Of a stretch of DNA of 64,000 nt, positions 1 to 10,293 are shown in pieces. The position numbers and the translations under genes were made by a program. The stretch covers positions 2,480,001 through 2,544,000 of the forward strand of contig NC_089184.1 of NCBI RefSeq assembly GCF_947507565.1, given 5' to 3'. Below the pieces are notes generated by a model, which was not told where the DNA came from, did no database searches, and was given only the letters and a program-made list of their open reading frames with translations. This DNA is from Oscarella lobularis (Eukaryota; Porifera; Homoscleromorpha; Homosclerophorida; Oscarellidae). Positions within the stretch are counted from its first letter, which is position 1; each line of letters begins with the position of its first letter.

Positions 1-2272
1 AGGAGATAAGTGCACTGGCCGACGGTAATAGGCAAGGATTTGCTTGCGTGCAATCGAGCAGGGTCTGCATCTTATATTGGACCGTCGACTTGTGAGTAGA
101 TGGCATTTTGTGAATCGGACAGTCGAAGCGTATTGCTCTCCCTTGTACTCAACAGGAAATGTTGAGATTCTAAAAGCCGGCTCCCCTGACTTGTACTTAA
201 AGCTCCTTTTCCTTCGCCTGACAACATCAATATACTTTTCTTCAGGAGAACCAGGGCATATGCCAGTTGTGTCCAGACATGGTCACGTGAGGTGTCATCG
301 GGAAAAGCGTTCTGTATACGCTTTAAGAAAGTCGCAGGCACGAAAGGAAGACAAATAATTGTTAAGCGGAGAATAAACTAGCTACAACAGTAGGATTGGA
401 TGCGAAAGATGTAAGAGAGTGGCTTCTGGAGGGTGCAAAAGATGGACGACTGGACACGCCCAAAACTACCGAAAATCGCTCATTCCGTAGCAAGGGATAA
501 AGCGACGATTAAATACTTAGTTGATCAACGTAGCAGATTGCCTTAGACAACATTTCCCTTAACTGGCACGATGCTACGAGTAGCGAGGAAAGCCCAGGAG
601 GGTGCAAAGCCTACTCTTCATCAAAATGGGCATGTTCGCGGCATCAGGACAACTTCTACTGCGTTCCAACGCGACAGTTGTGGACCGCATAGAGCTTCGA
701 AGCATTTCTCGACCAAGTTCGAGTTCCTTACCTATTTCGGCGACTGAGTAGGACGCATTTCGTAAAGCGTATCAGGGGAATGACAGCTACACGGCTGGTA
801 CCAAGAAATAGTCACGTGAGAGGGGGAGTTTCATATCCCTCTCTCCTTAATCTCTGCTGGTACAGTACAGTGTACGAGAAATCGTCTAAGGAGATTAGCG
901 CACGCTAATTCGGCAGTGAACCAAGCCTTTTTCTAAACGTAACTGGCGATTCGCGGTAGTGCGCTTTCCCCTTAGCTTGTCACGACCTTTCTTGAACGTA
1001 GCTTGTGGCAGTTTGTTCACGGCACCGCCTAGGGGGGCCGTCATTCACCCTGACTCTACTGCGCATGCACTCTCGAGTCTCTTCTTCTTCGCCAGTATGC
1101 AGTGCGGCAGGACGGAGTTTCAAACGCGCATGTACGAGTACTAGTGCGTAACAATGGGCGGAGAGCCAATGACGTAGCCCTTGTCGCGCACGCGCCTTAA
1201 ATCAGCCAATGAAGTAAACATTTATCGTTCTATCGAGACCCCGTGAAAGAAAAATGGCTCGTCTAAGATGAGTTCGAATTGTCTAAGCTTGAGATTTGGC
1301 AGATCGAAGCTTCAATGAATAAGCTTTGATTTTAGCCCTGACATATTTTTAGTTGAGGGGGACGTCAATCGAGAAAAAGCGGTTTGAAAGTTATAGGACC
1401 GCTGAACGCACTAGGAACCGCACGTTTTCTCTATAAATAGCTTCAAAAATTTAAAAAATCGTAGGGATTCGTAAATGCGCTCGAAAATGGGCTGAATCGT
1501 GCCTCAATCGCGCCTAACGACCCACGATGTTTCGAATTTTGCCAAAATATGTTAGGTAAAAACAGCGTCTTTTTAGCTTCAAAGCCAAAGAATACTGCCT
1601 TTTATTTATACTACTGGCGTTTTTGGAAAGCTCGGCGACAGAAATGGGAAGTTGTAGACGATACTATTTGTACGAGGGTCCCCGCCCGATGCGCGTTTGT
1701 TTCAGTGAAGCAATGCCATATTTGCGCATTTTCGCCAAAGAAAATGCGCTTGTCAGAGGCTAGATAAGGTAAATTCAGCGCTTTCGGAGAACATTCGAAG
1801 GCGGGGAGTAACCCTAACTACGACGCATGCGTGTTTGAAACTCCGTCCTGCCATGCAGTGCAGCGATTTGCTTCGACGAATTGCTTGTGAGCATCAACTA
1901 AGTAGCCGGAAGCTTTCTAGTTTGCGCGAATGGACCAGAAACAAACGTCCTTCCGGCAAGTGAGAGATAATGGTGTGGCGTCTTAGAGTCTCGTGAAGCT
2001 ATTCGTACAGTGGTGTGCTGAGGCTCATTTTAAGAGCTGCTGTGAACGACTCCGTGGTTTCTAGAGAGCGTAAGCTGTGCATTATTTTTTAGACGTTTTT
2101 TATTGCACTAATTAATGTACGTCTATATACATGTATACCTTCAGTATATAGCTCTTTGAAGACTTTCCTTTAAAGTAACAGGGAGCTCCGACTACGGTAC
2201 TAATTAGATATGGCTACCAGTATTCGATTCGTCGTTCGTATTTATTTACCTATTTATTGATGTATTTTGTAG
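1..2272. other. No convincing gene; intergenic with inverted repeats
   Basis: Several short open frames occur (for example 44-358 on plus and 72-341 on minus), but none shows a recognisable domain, good splice context or repeat structure. The stretch 380-720 has a helical-looking fragment (DVREWLLEGAKDGRL at about 405-450) that runs into stops. The main structural signal is a pair of inverted repeats at 1098-1132 and 1826-1862, listed separately. The 5' exon(s) of the NLR-like gene downstream should lie here, but I could not identify them. Confidence 0.4.
1098..1862. repeat. Inverted-repeat pair bounding about 690 bp (possible MITE)
   Basis: The left arm (1098-1132) contains GGCAGGACGGAGTTTCAAAC. 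The right arm (1826-1862) carries its reverse complement, GTTTGAAACTCCGTCCTGCC, extended by the matching CATG and TGCAGTG flanks. The arms are about 35 bp with few mismatches. The interior has no transposase frame. This fits a non-autonomous DNA transposon or foldback element. No clean target-site duplication was found, so the element ends are uncertain. Confidence 0.45.
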
Positions 2273-5200
2273 ACAAATCTTTGTATCAGTTTGCTTTTGA
2301 AGAAGTTGGTTCTTACTGGAAAGAGCTAGGTGCCGTTCTTGGTTTTCAAATGCCTGAGCTAGACAGCATTGAGGAGTACCACCTGAATCGTTGTCTAAAC
2401 GTCAAATTTATAGCCTGGGTCATGCTTGAGAAATATCGAGCAGCTAGCGGTCGACGTCTTTCATCGGTTGAGCGCCTTCGCAAAGTTCTACGCAACGTGA
2501 AAAGAAGGCGAAGTGTCAAAGTTCCTCCGGTAGACAGAAGCATAAGCGGTGAACTTTTGTCTAATATATAAATGTCAAGAGTTAACGTAAGATTTTTCTT
2601 GTAGATCTTCGCCTCGCTGCGTTGTTGATGATCGACGATTTTACGGGAGAGACGACGAGATGCGAGAGATCGCACGGTATTGGTGGAACGGCAAAGCAAG
2701 AACGAGTCACGTTGAGCCAATCAACTCTCAGAAAATTCAAGCACGTTATTTCTTACGAAATTTTGATTTTTAATTTAACGTGGGATTTTCAGGTTGTCTC
2801 TTGTGTCGGCGGAGTTGGAAAAACGACTCTGGCTTTCAAATACGTTCACCGATACGTCAAATCGTATTCAGATGGCGTTTTCTATTTCAACACCGAATCG
2901 CATTTGTCGTTTCTGTTTTGGTTAAGGGAAAATGTAAGTAGTCTCTTTAGGACTACATCGAAAATCATTTTGTCTGATCCCTTGTTGTAAAGATTGCGAG
3001 GTCGGCTGATTTGAGTAACGAGCGTGACGTCAGCAATTTGGTGAGTTCGACGTCCGACGCTCTTCGCATTTTCCTTCGCTATATCAGTAATCGTCTCCGA
3101 TGTTTGCTTCTCTTTGACAATGCTGACGATTTTGGCTTTGTGATTGATATCTTGCCTGGGCCTCAGGCTGCCTGTCACATCATCATTACGACGAGAAAAG
3201 CGCAGACGCACGACATATTCTATCAGAGAAACGTCAACTTACTGCTCCTTAGTGTTCTTGAAAAGAGAAAGGCCGTTGTTGCGCTTCTCTCTTGGGCAGG
3301 AAAATCTAAAGACACCTGGCAAACTCTCGACTACAACGAGAAGAAATATGCAGAGAAAGTGGCCGCTGAGCCTCCCGTTAACCGTCTACCATTGGCTCTC
3401 TCACACGCGGGGACATTCATCGAGCAGCACCGGATTACCTTTCTAAAGTACTGAAAAAAAATTGAAGCTGAAGCAAAGCGCTTGGAAGCAGCAGCATTAA
3501 ATTTAGATAGCTTCTTGCGTTACTTTCATCTGTCCCATCTGAAAGAAGATCTTAGGCAACGCAATGTTCATAGCATCCGTCAGTTCATTCGACTGGACTT
3601 TCGCATGGTCGTCAGCTATTGTGATCAGATTTCCATCTTGCGTGCTCAGACCGCTTACAAGGAGAGGGAGAAGCATCGCGTATTTCTGACGTGGGAATTG
3701 GATCTTGACGACGTGAGAGACGATGAATCTCAGGAGGGTTATCTCCTTCTTAAGTGCTGTGCTGTCATGTCATCGCGTCATATTCCCCAAGACGTCGTCG
3801 CCGATGCTGCATTTCAGACGAATCCTCTCGATAAGGAGTTCAAAATCTCAAAAGCCATTAGGATTTTGAACGAATGCTCTCTTGTGCAGCAGATCAGTAG
3901 TCCTGATAATAACAGGATTGTTACCTTCTCCATGCATCATTTGATTCAGGCAAGCGTGCTGCAACGAATGGTTGGAAGCACTGACGACTTCGTCAGCGTC
4001 CTGAAGTTCGTTGCGAAGTCGTTATTCGAACGTCTTCCCCACGTCAACGACTTGAGCAATCATTTGATTAGTCCGATGGTGCTCTCCCTTACTCCTCACA
4101 TCTATTCTACTGTAGAGAAGATGCTTAGAATAGGTATACTCGACGAAGGAGTCGATCCAGGTCTCGTTGACTGCGGCTGTCAATTAGCGCTTAGTTACAG
4201 GCACTACGAAGAGGCGGGATTTTTGTGCTCCCTTCGCGTTAAAGCTTTCGAAGCAAACTCGACAACATTTTCAGACGAAGAAACCAGTATTCGAAAGCGA
4301 AACTGTAAGTAAGAATCATTACGCATAGTCTCTTTCTTATGACCTTCTGGGTTAGATTACTATGATTTTGCGGTCAGTCAATATTGCTTAAAAAATTTAA
4401 AGGAGGTTGACGTGAACATTCGGCGATCCCTTAGCGGAATGTCTTGCAAAACCCTTACAGGTTCCGATATTGTTTTATCACAAAGGTTGGAAAAAGTGGG
4501 CTAAAACGTGTTCGGTTTAAATTTACTTCTGGTTTTCTTAAAGCAATGCTCTTTCTGGCGAACAGCCAAGAGTTTCAAGGACTTACGTCTGACGCCGAAG
4601 ATATTCTTCAAACCCTGCTCAGAGTTTCCGATTCTTTGGGGACTATAGTAGCAGCCGCAATCTCTTTTGATGGTACGAGAAGCTGCTCGCGATTGCCGAA
4701 TTTCCTTTACCAACTTTCCCTAGTTTACCTACGACTTTCACGTGTCTAAAATAGTTTAGAGCGTGTTGATGATGAGCTCGGAGTCTTTTGCTAAAGGCTC
4801 TTTCCTTGACAAAAAGTGGGCTCTTTGATCCTGGTGTTTTGCTTGCCAACTGTTAGTGAGCTTCGCTTCTTGCTACAACGATGCGTTTCATTTTAAATTT
4901 TGATTTCTAGGTCATCAGCGACTTGGTTGGAGTCTAAAAGAGAGAACGGTTTTTTGGATGAGGCTTTATAAAATTTGTTTGAAGCTTTGAGAATTTACCA
5001 GGAAAAGATCCCGGATTCTCACGAAGATATTGGAATGTGTGAGCCAGTGCCGTTTATGATGACTTCGTCTGTGCATTTTTCTTTTTGCCGTGCGTTTTGA
5101 CATAAGCATGTGCATGTCTCAGAAAAACCTTCTTTCCCAAGCGTATGAATTCTCACCTGAAGGTCTTTCAATCGCAAGGTCCGCTTGTCCGCCTGAGCAT

Positions 5201-6056
5201 CCTCTAGTTGCAAAAGGTAAGTGGACCATCATCTGAATTTTTGAAACTTCACTTTTTCTTTAGCGCTCTTCTATCACGGGCGAACGCTTTATTCTTTACA
5301 CAGATATAAAGAATGTATGGAATTTTTGGAAGAGAGTTTGTCTTGGTTTGAAAAAGGGAACCAGATGTTGGATACTCTCACCGACAAAGCATACTGTACT
5401 TCAGATTGGAAAGGTCATATTACTACTGTTTTTGTTTTCAGGCCTTGCTGTTTTGGGAGATGCCTTGCTTGAAGGGGAGTCGATCATTATTTGCGCAGAA
5501 CAAAGAGCACAAAAAATAATTCGGTATTTGAAGGAGTCAATTGCGCTTTACACAAAGCTTTATCCTGGTGGAAGATATGAATTATCGATACGTATGCTCT
5601 TGTATGCTATGGGGCGGAAAGTTTCTTATCTGTTTATCTAAAGCTTGTATAACGCTCTGTGAAGTTTACTTAGCAAAGGAGAAATTCGACGACGCCTCGG
5701 AATTAACGGAAATTGCTTGGGCCGCCGTTGGGAATCGTCCTGCGGCGAGAATATTCTGTGAGTTGCGCAATCTTTCAAAGCCGACTAAACTTGATTTTCT
5801 GTATTTATATGTAGTGCTTCCCCTGTACGTGAAGTGCCTGTGTGCGAAAAAACAGTTTAGCAAAAGCGAGGAATTGCTAATCAGATTTAGAGAAGATACC
5901 AAATATCTGCCTCCGGAGCATCAAAGTATAAATCGTTGTGAGTGCAAAATGAGTCTTACTTATTTAATTATAGGACTTTTAATCAATTAAATAATTGTAG
6001 TGCAAATGGTTGAAGCTGTGCAAAACCATTTCAAAGAAGAGTTTGGGTGGAATTAA
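2273..6056 (+). CDS. NLR-like protein: death domain - NB-ARC - TPR (interrupted by in-frame TGA)
   Basis: Probable cytosolic nucleotide-switch receptor or scaffold of the APAF1/NLR type. An exon from 2273 encodes a death-domain-like fold (YWKELGAVLGF, then LDSIEEYH). An exon at about 2605-2710 has the NB-ARC lead-in FYGRDDEMREIA. The exon 2793-2933 has the P-loop GGVGKTTLAF. The exon 2993-4304 has Walker B LLLFDNADD, sensor HIIITTR and the RLPLAL motif. TPR-like helices follow (EALRIYQEKIPDSHEDIG near 4980-5035; KEKFDDASELTEIAW near 5685; KKQFSKSEELLIRFRE near 5850). The last exon 6001-6056 ends in TAA. Most donors and acceptors are consensus, and introns are about 50-100 bp. An in-frame TGA at 3452-3454 lies between the RLPLAL region and the next conserved helix; the same frame stays open to 4304. 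Splicing between 4305 and 5240 could not be resolved fully. The 5' end is incomplete. I cannot tell a nonsense allele from a sequence error. Confidence 0.75.
3452..3454 (+). other. In-frame TGA inside the NB-ARC exon
   Basis: The codon series is ...CTA AAG TAC TGA AAA AAA ATT GAA GCT. Reading continues in the same frame for about 285 more codons with coherent helical sequence (KKIEAEAKRLEAAALN). A Trp codon (TGG) one base away would fit NLR proteins, where an aromatic residue after the RLPLAL helix is usual. Confidence 0.7.
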
Positions 6057-8340
6057 TTTACGACGAAGAGGTAAATGCATGGAGCTTTAGGAGCAGCTCC
6101 GAACTTCACTAGCCATATTAAATTTGCATTTGGAGTATGCACATTACTTCCACTTTGAAGCAGATATGAGGCGCACATACATGTATATAGGTAGTAGAAT
6201 CGGTTAGGTGTGCATTTAGAGAATGCTTCTTCGTTCGTACTATTTTCTCACCTTACCTGCACTAATATGGTCTAGCTCTGTGGAAGTCCTATTTCTTCTA
6301 TCGAGGTTGCATATTACTTATTTCCCAAAAAAACACGTACTGCTAAGAGAAATATAAAGGCAAGCTTTTTTCTGTTAGAAAATTCAGGGGCGTCGCGTCG
6401 ATTTTTCGTTTGGCCCGGCTTAGAGAGAGAGAGGAGTTTGGCGCCTGCTTTGCAGACGCCAAAAATTTCTTGACCACGCCTACTTGTGCAATTAGGTTTC
6501 CTCAATGTTTATCGTAAATACTTATACAATGAAGAATCATTAATTACATTCACTTTGTTCGATGCACGTGCTCGTTCTGTTGTATCATTAGAAAACTTTA
6601 TTATACTCAAATCGACCGAACTGTTGTGTGGCCTGCAAAATGTTTCTTGTCGTAATTGATTCTTAATATCAAAAAGTCGTGCGCACGCAACTGTATATGG
6701 TATCAATGCCAGAGATACATATGCGTAAGTAAGTACGCAAGAGAACGCATTCACCACTGCTTGCAAACTGTTTCTGTCTGCGTGCGCTATTGGTCGCAAT
6801 TTCCTGCTCTCTTTGGGTCCCTCCCTTTTGCCAGAAAGATATCGCGCAGCGGCCGACGAGCGAAGAGAAGCCTTCGGCGACGCTCCTCTTCACTTTAGGT
6901 GAGTTCTCAAAGGAATTGGCCAAGTCGAAGAGAGGCGGGCTGCGCGGGAGTCAGCCGTTCCTCTCTTCGCTGGCACCTGAACCGCCTCGACTCGCGCCGG
7001 AAGGCTCTTACAGACAGCCGTGCTTCGTTAAAAGACGCATCGGCTTCGAAAGCCTAACCGGAAGTGCGAAGTCGAGCGATGGTGTCCTCCTCGTCATGTT
7101 TTCCAACTTCTTAGGCTCCTCTGATGCCTCAAGAAAGAAGAAAAAAGACAACGAGTAGCCGGAAGACGGCTACGAAGGAAACCAGTAAGTTGTAGAGACA
7201 TTTTTCGAGTTATTGTCTTGAATCCTTTCTCTTTTATTTTTTACATGTTATCTAGATCAAGTTCAAGACTATTGAAGGATTTTTGAATTTTTTCTAATTT
7301 TTTTTGTATTTTATATAATTACTTTTTAAAATAAAGTTTCTGAACTTTAATTTCTTGTGTCTGAAAAAACGCAATAACATCTTCCAACCTCACCGGAGAA
7401 ACGATTATTTTGAAAATTGCTATTGCTTTCGAAATATTCATATATATATATGTAAAAATTAGCGATTATTGATTTCTGTAACAGCAATTTCAAATCAATT
7501 GAAACTTTAAACAAAGAGGAAATATAATTTTTGAAATTTTTTGAGTTTAAGCTTGTGTTCTGAAAGTATGATTACGAAGAGATATTCATTTTTGAAAATT
7601 GCATCTGGGACCGTCCGTTTTTAATTGTGAATAACTTGTCAACGGATTGTCAGATTTCAAAACTTTTTGCACAGATCAATTCCTCTACTAATTGTGCATA
7701 AGGCAAAGTAAAATCAGCAAATATAAGCAAAATTGCCATGATCCGCAACCAACCGCGCAACGTGCCTAAAGTTACATAAATGTAGCTGAAGCCTTTAGGA
7801 ACTGCACCAAGCTGCAAGTCGTTTTGCGAACCAGCAGTCGTAGCCGCTGCTGACCAGCACGGTTCAATGCCCGTGTAGGCAACTAGGTAAGCTGTGAAAT
7901 TGCAATTGAATCCGTTCTTTCTCAGCCGAGAACTCGACACTTTTCGCATAGAGGCGAAAAAGCCTACAGATTTTGCTCCAAATTATACAGTTTAGAGACA
8001 CGGCAGTGTTAAGTCTTTTTGCATTTTAATATGGTCAGACTTCCTTTTTCGAAAGTCGCAATTACGGTTCAAAGTTACATCGGAAGCTCTAACGCGCGCT
8101 ATAGAAAACTTTTTCTCGACCGTTTTCCAATGAAAAACCGACGTTCGGACTAGTCGCTAATTCTCGAATGCATTTTCTGGGTCCTTTCAAAGACATCGGT
8201 GACGGTAAAATTCACACCCGTTGTACAGTAGCGTCGTTCGCGAAATCCTGCGTCATTTTTAATCAGCAGCTTAGACGCTGCTTTATAGGTGCTCATGTGT
8301 TGTTTGCGCTTACGTAAACAGCGATATTTTCTACAGAATG
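6057..8340. other. Intergenic, AT-rich with one GC-rich open stretch
   Basis: No recognisable gene. The stretch 6790-7160 is GC-rich and open on both strands, but its composition is low in information and no domain is visible. The part 7200-7660 is strongly AT-rich with a short TA run near 7440. A minus-strand open frame at 7650-7949 has no recognisable motif. Confidence 0.4.
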
Positions 8341-8350
8341 CTGAATCGTA

Positions 8351-8398
8351 ACCCTAGCCCAAACCCTAACCTAACCCTACCATGTGCGTACGCACATG
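8351..8398. repeat. Interstitial telomere-like tract followed by an 18-bp perfect palindrome
   Basis: Positions 8351-8379 hold degenerate CCCTAA-type units (ACCCTAGCCC, AACCCTAACC, TAACCCTA), the reverse of the animal telomere unit TTAGGG. They are followed at 8381-8398 by CATGTGCGTACGCACATG, which is its own reverse complement. Three to four units are too few for a telomere. They suggest an old end-joining scar or a chance run. Confidence 0.6.
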
Positions 8399-9436
8399 CG
8401 ATGTTCGAGCGGATCGACGAGCCAAAGTCTGATGCAGAGAACGTCTTTCCGCCACTTCTAATACGATTCCTGCAGTCGACAGCGTTATAAGAAACGACAC
8501 TTGACAGCGTAAAACAGTACACAATATCGTAATGATTATCTGTTTACCGTCCCAGAAACAATTAAGAATAATAAGATAATTGAGGTACACATTAGCTAAG
8601 GCGAGAGGAATAGTTAGTTAGGGCACAGCTGGGGTAGAACACCCCTACGTGTGCCGCCACCCCCACTACAGCGATTTCATTTATAATGCCATACTTCGTG
8701 GATTAGGAGTCGAGTATTTAGATATTGTCTGTGTAAGAGGTGTAAATTATGAAATTTGTGTACGTTTCTTGAGAATCGCGCCGTTTCGTCCGGGTTCTGT
8801 AAATCCGGGTGGTTGACTTTCATTCACGACGTCGAAACCGGTGGAAAATGTGGCGATCGGGATTCAGGCAAACGGGAGTACACGTTTCAAAGGGTAAATG
8901 AAGCATTTACGTGTCGTTTTACGTTCTGCGACGCGGTTTTGGGGGCCCCGCGAGCGCCTAGTTGTGTGATCAAAGCGTTTTCCCTTTGTCTTTGATGCTC
9001 GTAACGTTTCGCGAAAGGGTGCCGAACGCGTTCGAAAGGCGGCTTGTGTCGCGTGGCGAGTTTTCGGGACCTGGTGTTTTTATAATAGCAAAGCTTTCGC
9101 GATTCGCGTAGTTCTATTAGGTGGAGTGTGTGAGCGGGCCCTGCGCGTGTGTCAAAACATAGTTTACTGTTCGATTCTACGCAAGATTGTTGTTTAGAGG
9201 GGGTTTTTTACTTTAGAATTTCTCTGAGTCGTTCATTTATGGAAAAGAGCTCATGTGCAGAGGGGAATTGGAGCCTCTTGCAGGTACGTTGAAGAGTACT
9301 CCGTTCTTTAGATATAGGAACAGAGACATTTTGGAGGATTTAGTAGATGCAACTGCTTTTAATTTTGTCTTTTTTAGGGGTAATTTATTTTCAATTTCAG
9401 AGGAAATGAGGGCCATGGTAGCGGGGATGGAGGGCA
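8399..9436. other. Intergenic, CpG-rich around 8800-9130
   Basis: The stretch 8800-9130 is rich in CG dinucleotides compared with its AT-rich neighbours, which could mark a promoter for the small gene predicted just downstream. An open frame at 8756-8995 has no recognisable domain. A short ATG-led exon candidate at 9240-9284 ends in GTACGT, but it cannot be joined in frame to what follows. Confidence 0.3.
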
Positions 9437-9780
9437 ATGCCTAGTATAACTGAAGGGGGGGAGGCTTCGGAAGCTAAAGGTGTTATTTTTTCATGTTTCA
9501 TTCGCTACCTCTATCTATCTAATGAGTTTGTGTTGGCTTCTAGGACAGGCCTTTGAGAGAGGAATGTACGCCAAGACGACACAGGAGGAACTTACAGAGC
9601 GGAGGTAGCATGCGGGATCAGGGCAGGCTGTCAGGTAGATCCGGGAGGGACGATAAGCTTGATTGAAGGTTATATTCTTTTGTAGGTTGGTGCGATTGTT
9701 AGGCACAAGTGCAAGAGGGGTCTCAATTCATGACATGCGGGGATGTTGTGTACCAGTTCAAGCGCAATTGAAGGGGTTAT
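9437..9780 (+). CDS. Hypothetical gene running into the assembly gap (partial)
   Basis: Three pieces splice in one continuous frame. The first starts at ATG 9437 (MPSITEGGEASEAK) and ends 9479 before GTGTTA. The second is 9544-9604 (GQAFERGMYAKTTQEELTER) between TTCTAG and GTAGCA. The third starts 9686 after TTTTGTAG (RLVRLLGTSARGVSIHDM and onward) and stays open toward about 9800. The phases match at both junctions, which argues for real coding sequence. I recognise no family. The 3' part is probably hidden in or lost to the 200-base gap at 9944-10143. Low confidence, because the exons are short. Confidence 0.3.
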
Positions 9781-9943
9781 GCAGTTTCAAGTCTCAGATA
9801 AGTGTTTTATTGCCTTAGGATATTATTAGCTTTGTTCATATTATTTATGGTAGGGAGCTGTGTGTGTGTACAAGCGGGGAAGGTATGTTTTCCTCTTGTG
9901 ATGGTGCTTTCAGTGTTTCAGTGGTGCGTTTTAGACTTTGGGG

Positions 9944-10143
9944 NNNNNNNNNNNNNNNNNNNNNNNNNNNNNNNNNNNNNNNNNNNNNNNNNNNNNNNNN
10001 NNNNNNNNNNNNNNNNNNNNNNNNNNNNNNNNNNNNNNNNNNNNNNNNNNNNNNNNNNNNNNNNNNNNNNNNNNNNNNNNNNNNNNNNNNNNNNNNNNNN
10101 NNNNNNNNNNNNNNNNNNNNNNNNNNNNNNNNNNNNNNNNNNN
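9944..10143. other. Assembly gap (200 N)
   Basis: An unbroken run of exactly 200 N, typical of a scaffold join of nominal length. Open frames drawn across it are meaningless. It sits just upstream of the first kelch-kinase gene, at the left edge of a duplicated block, so the true distance and any lost sequence are unknown. Confidence 0.99.
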
Positions 10144-10293
10144 GGCACTAACTACCCTTCAACTTGAAGCAAAAAGTAAGCCAGGAGCTGCTTTTAGGTA
10201 GAAGCAATATTTCATTATCTCGCTCGACCCCTCTACCTTGTTCGGATTCAGGAACCCCTCTCCTACTGCGCGTGCGCATTGGTTGCCAGAGAA

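Noticed and set aside
6790-7158. 122-residue plus-strand frame
   Set aside because: GC-rich stretch, open on the other strand too, no domain and no matching splice partners.
9802-10201. Open frames across the N run
   Set aside because: They are artefacts of 200 unknown bases; no claim can be made about codons inside the gap.
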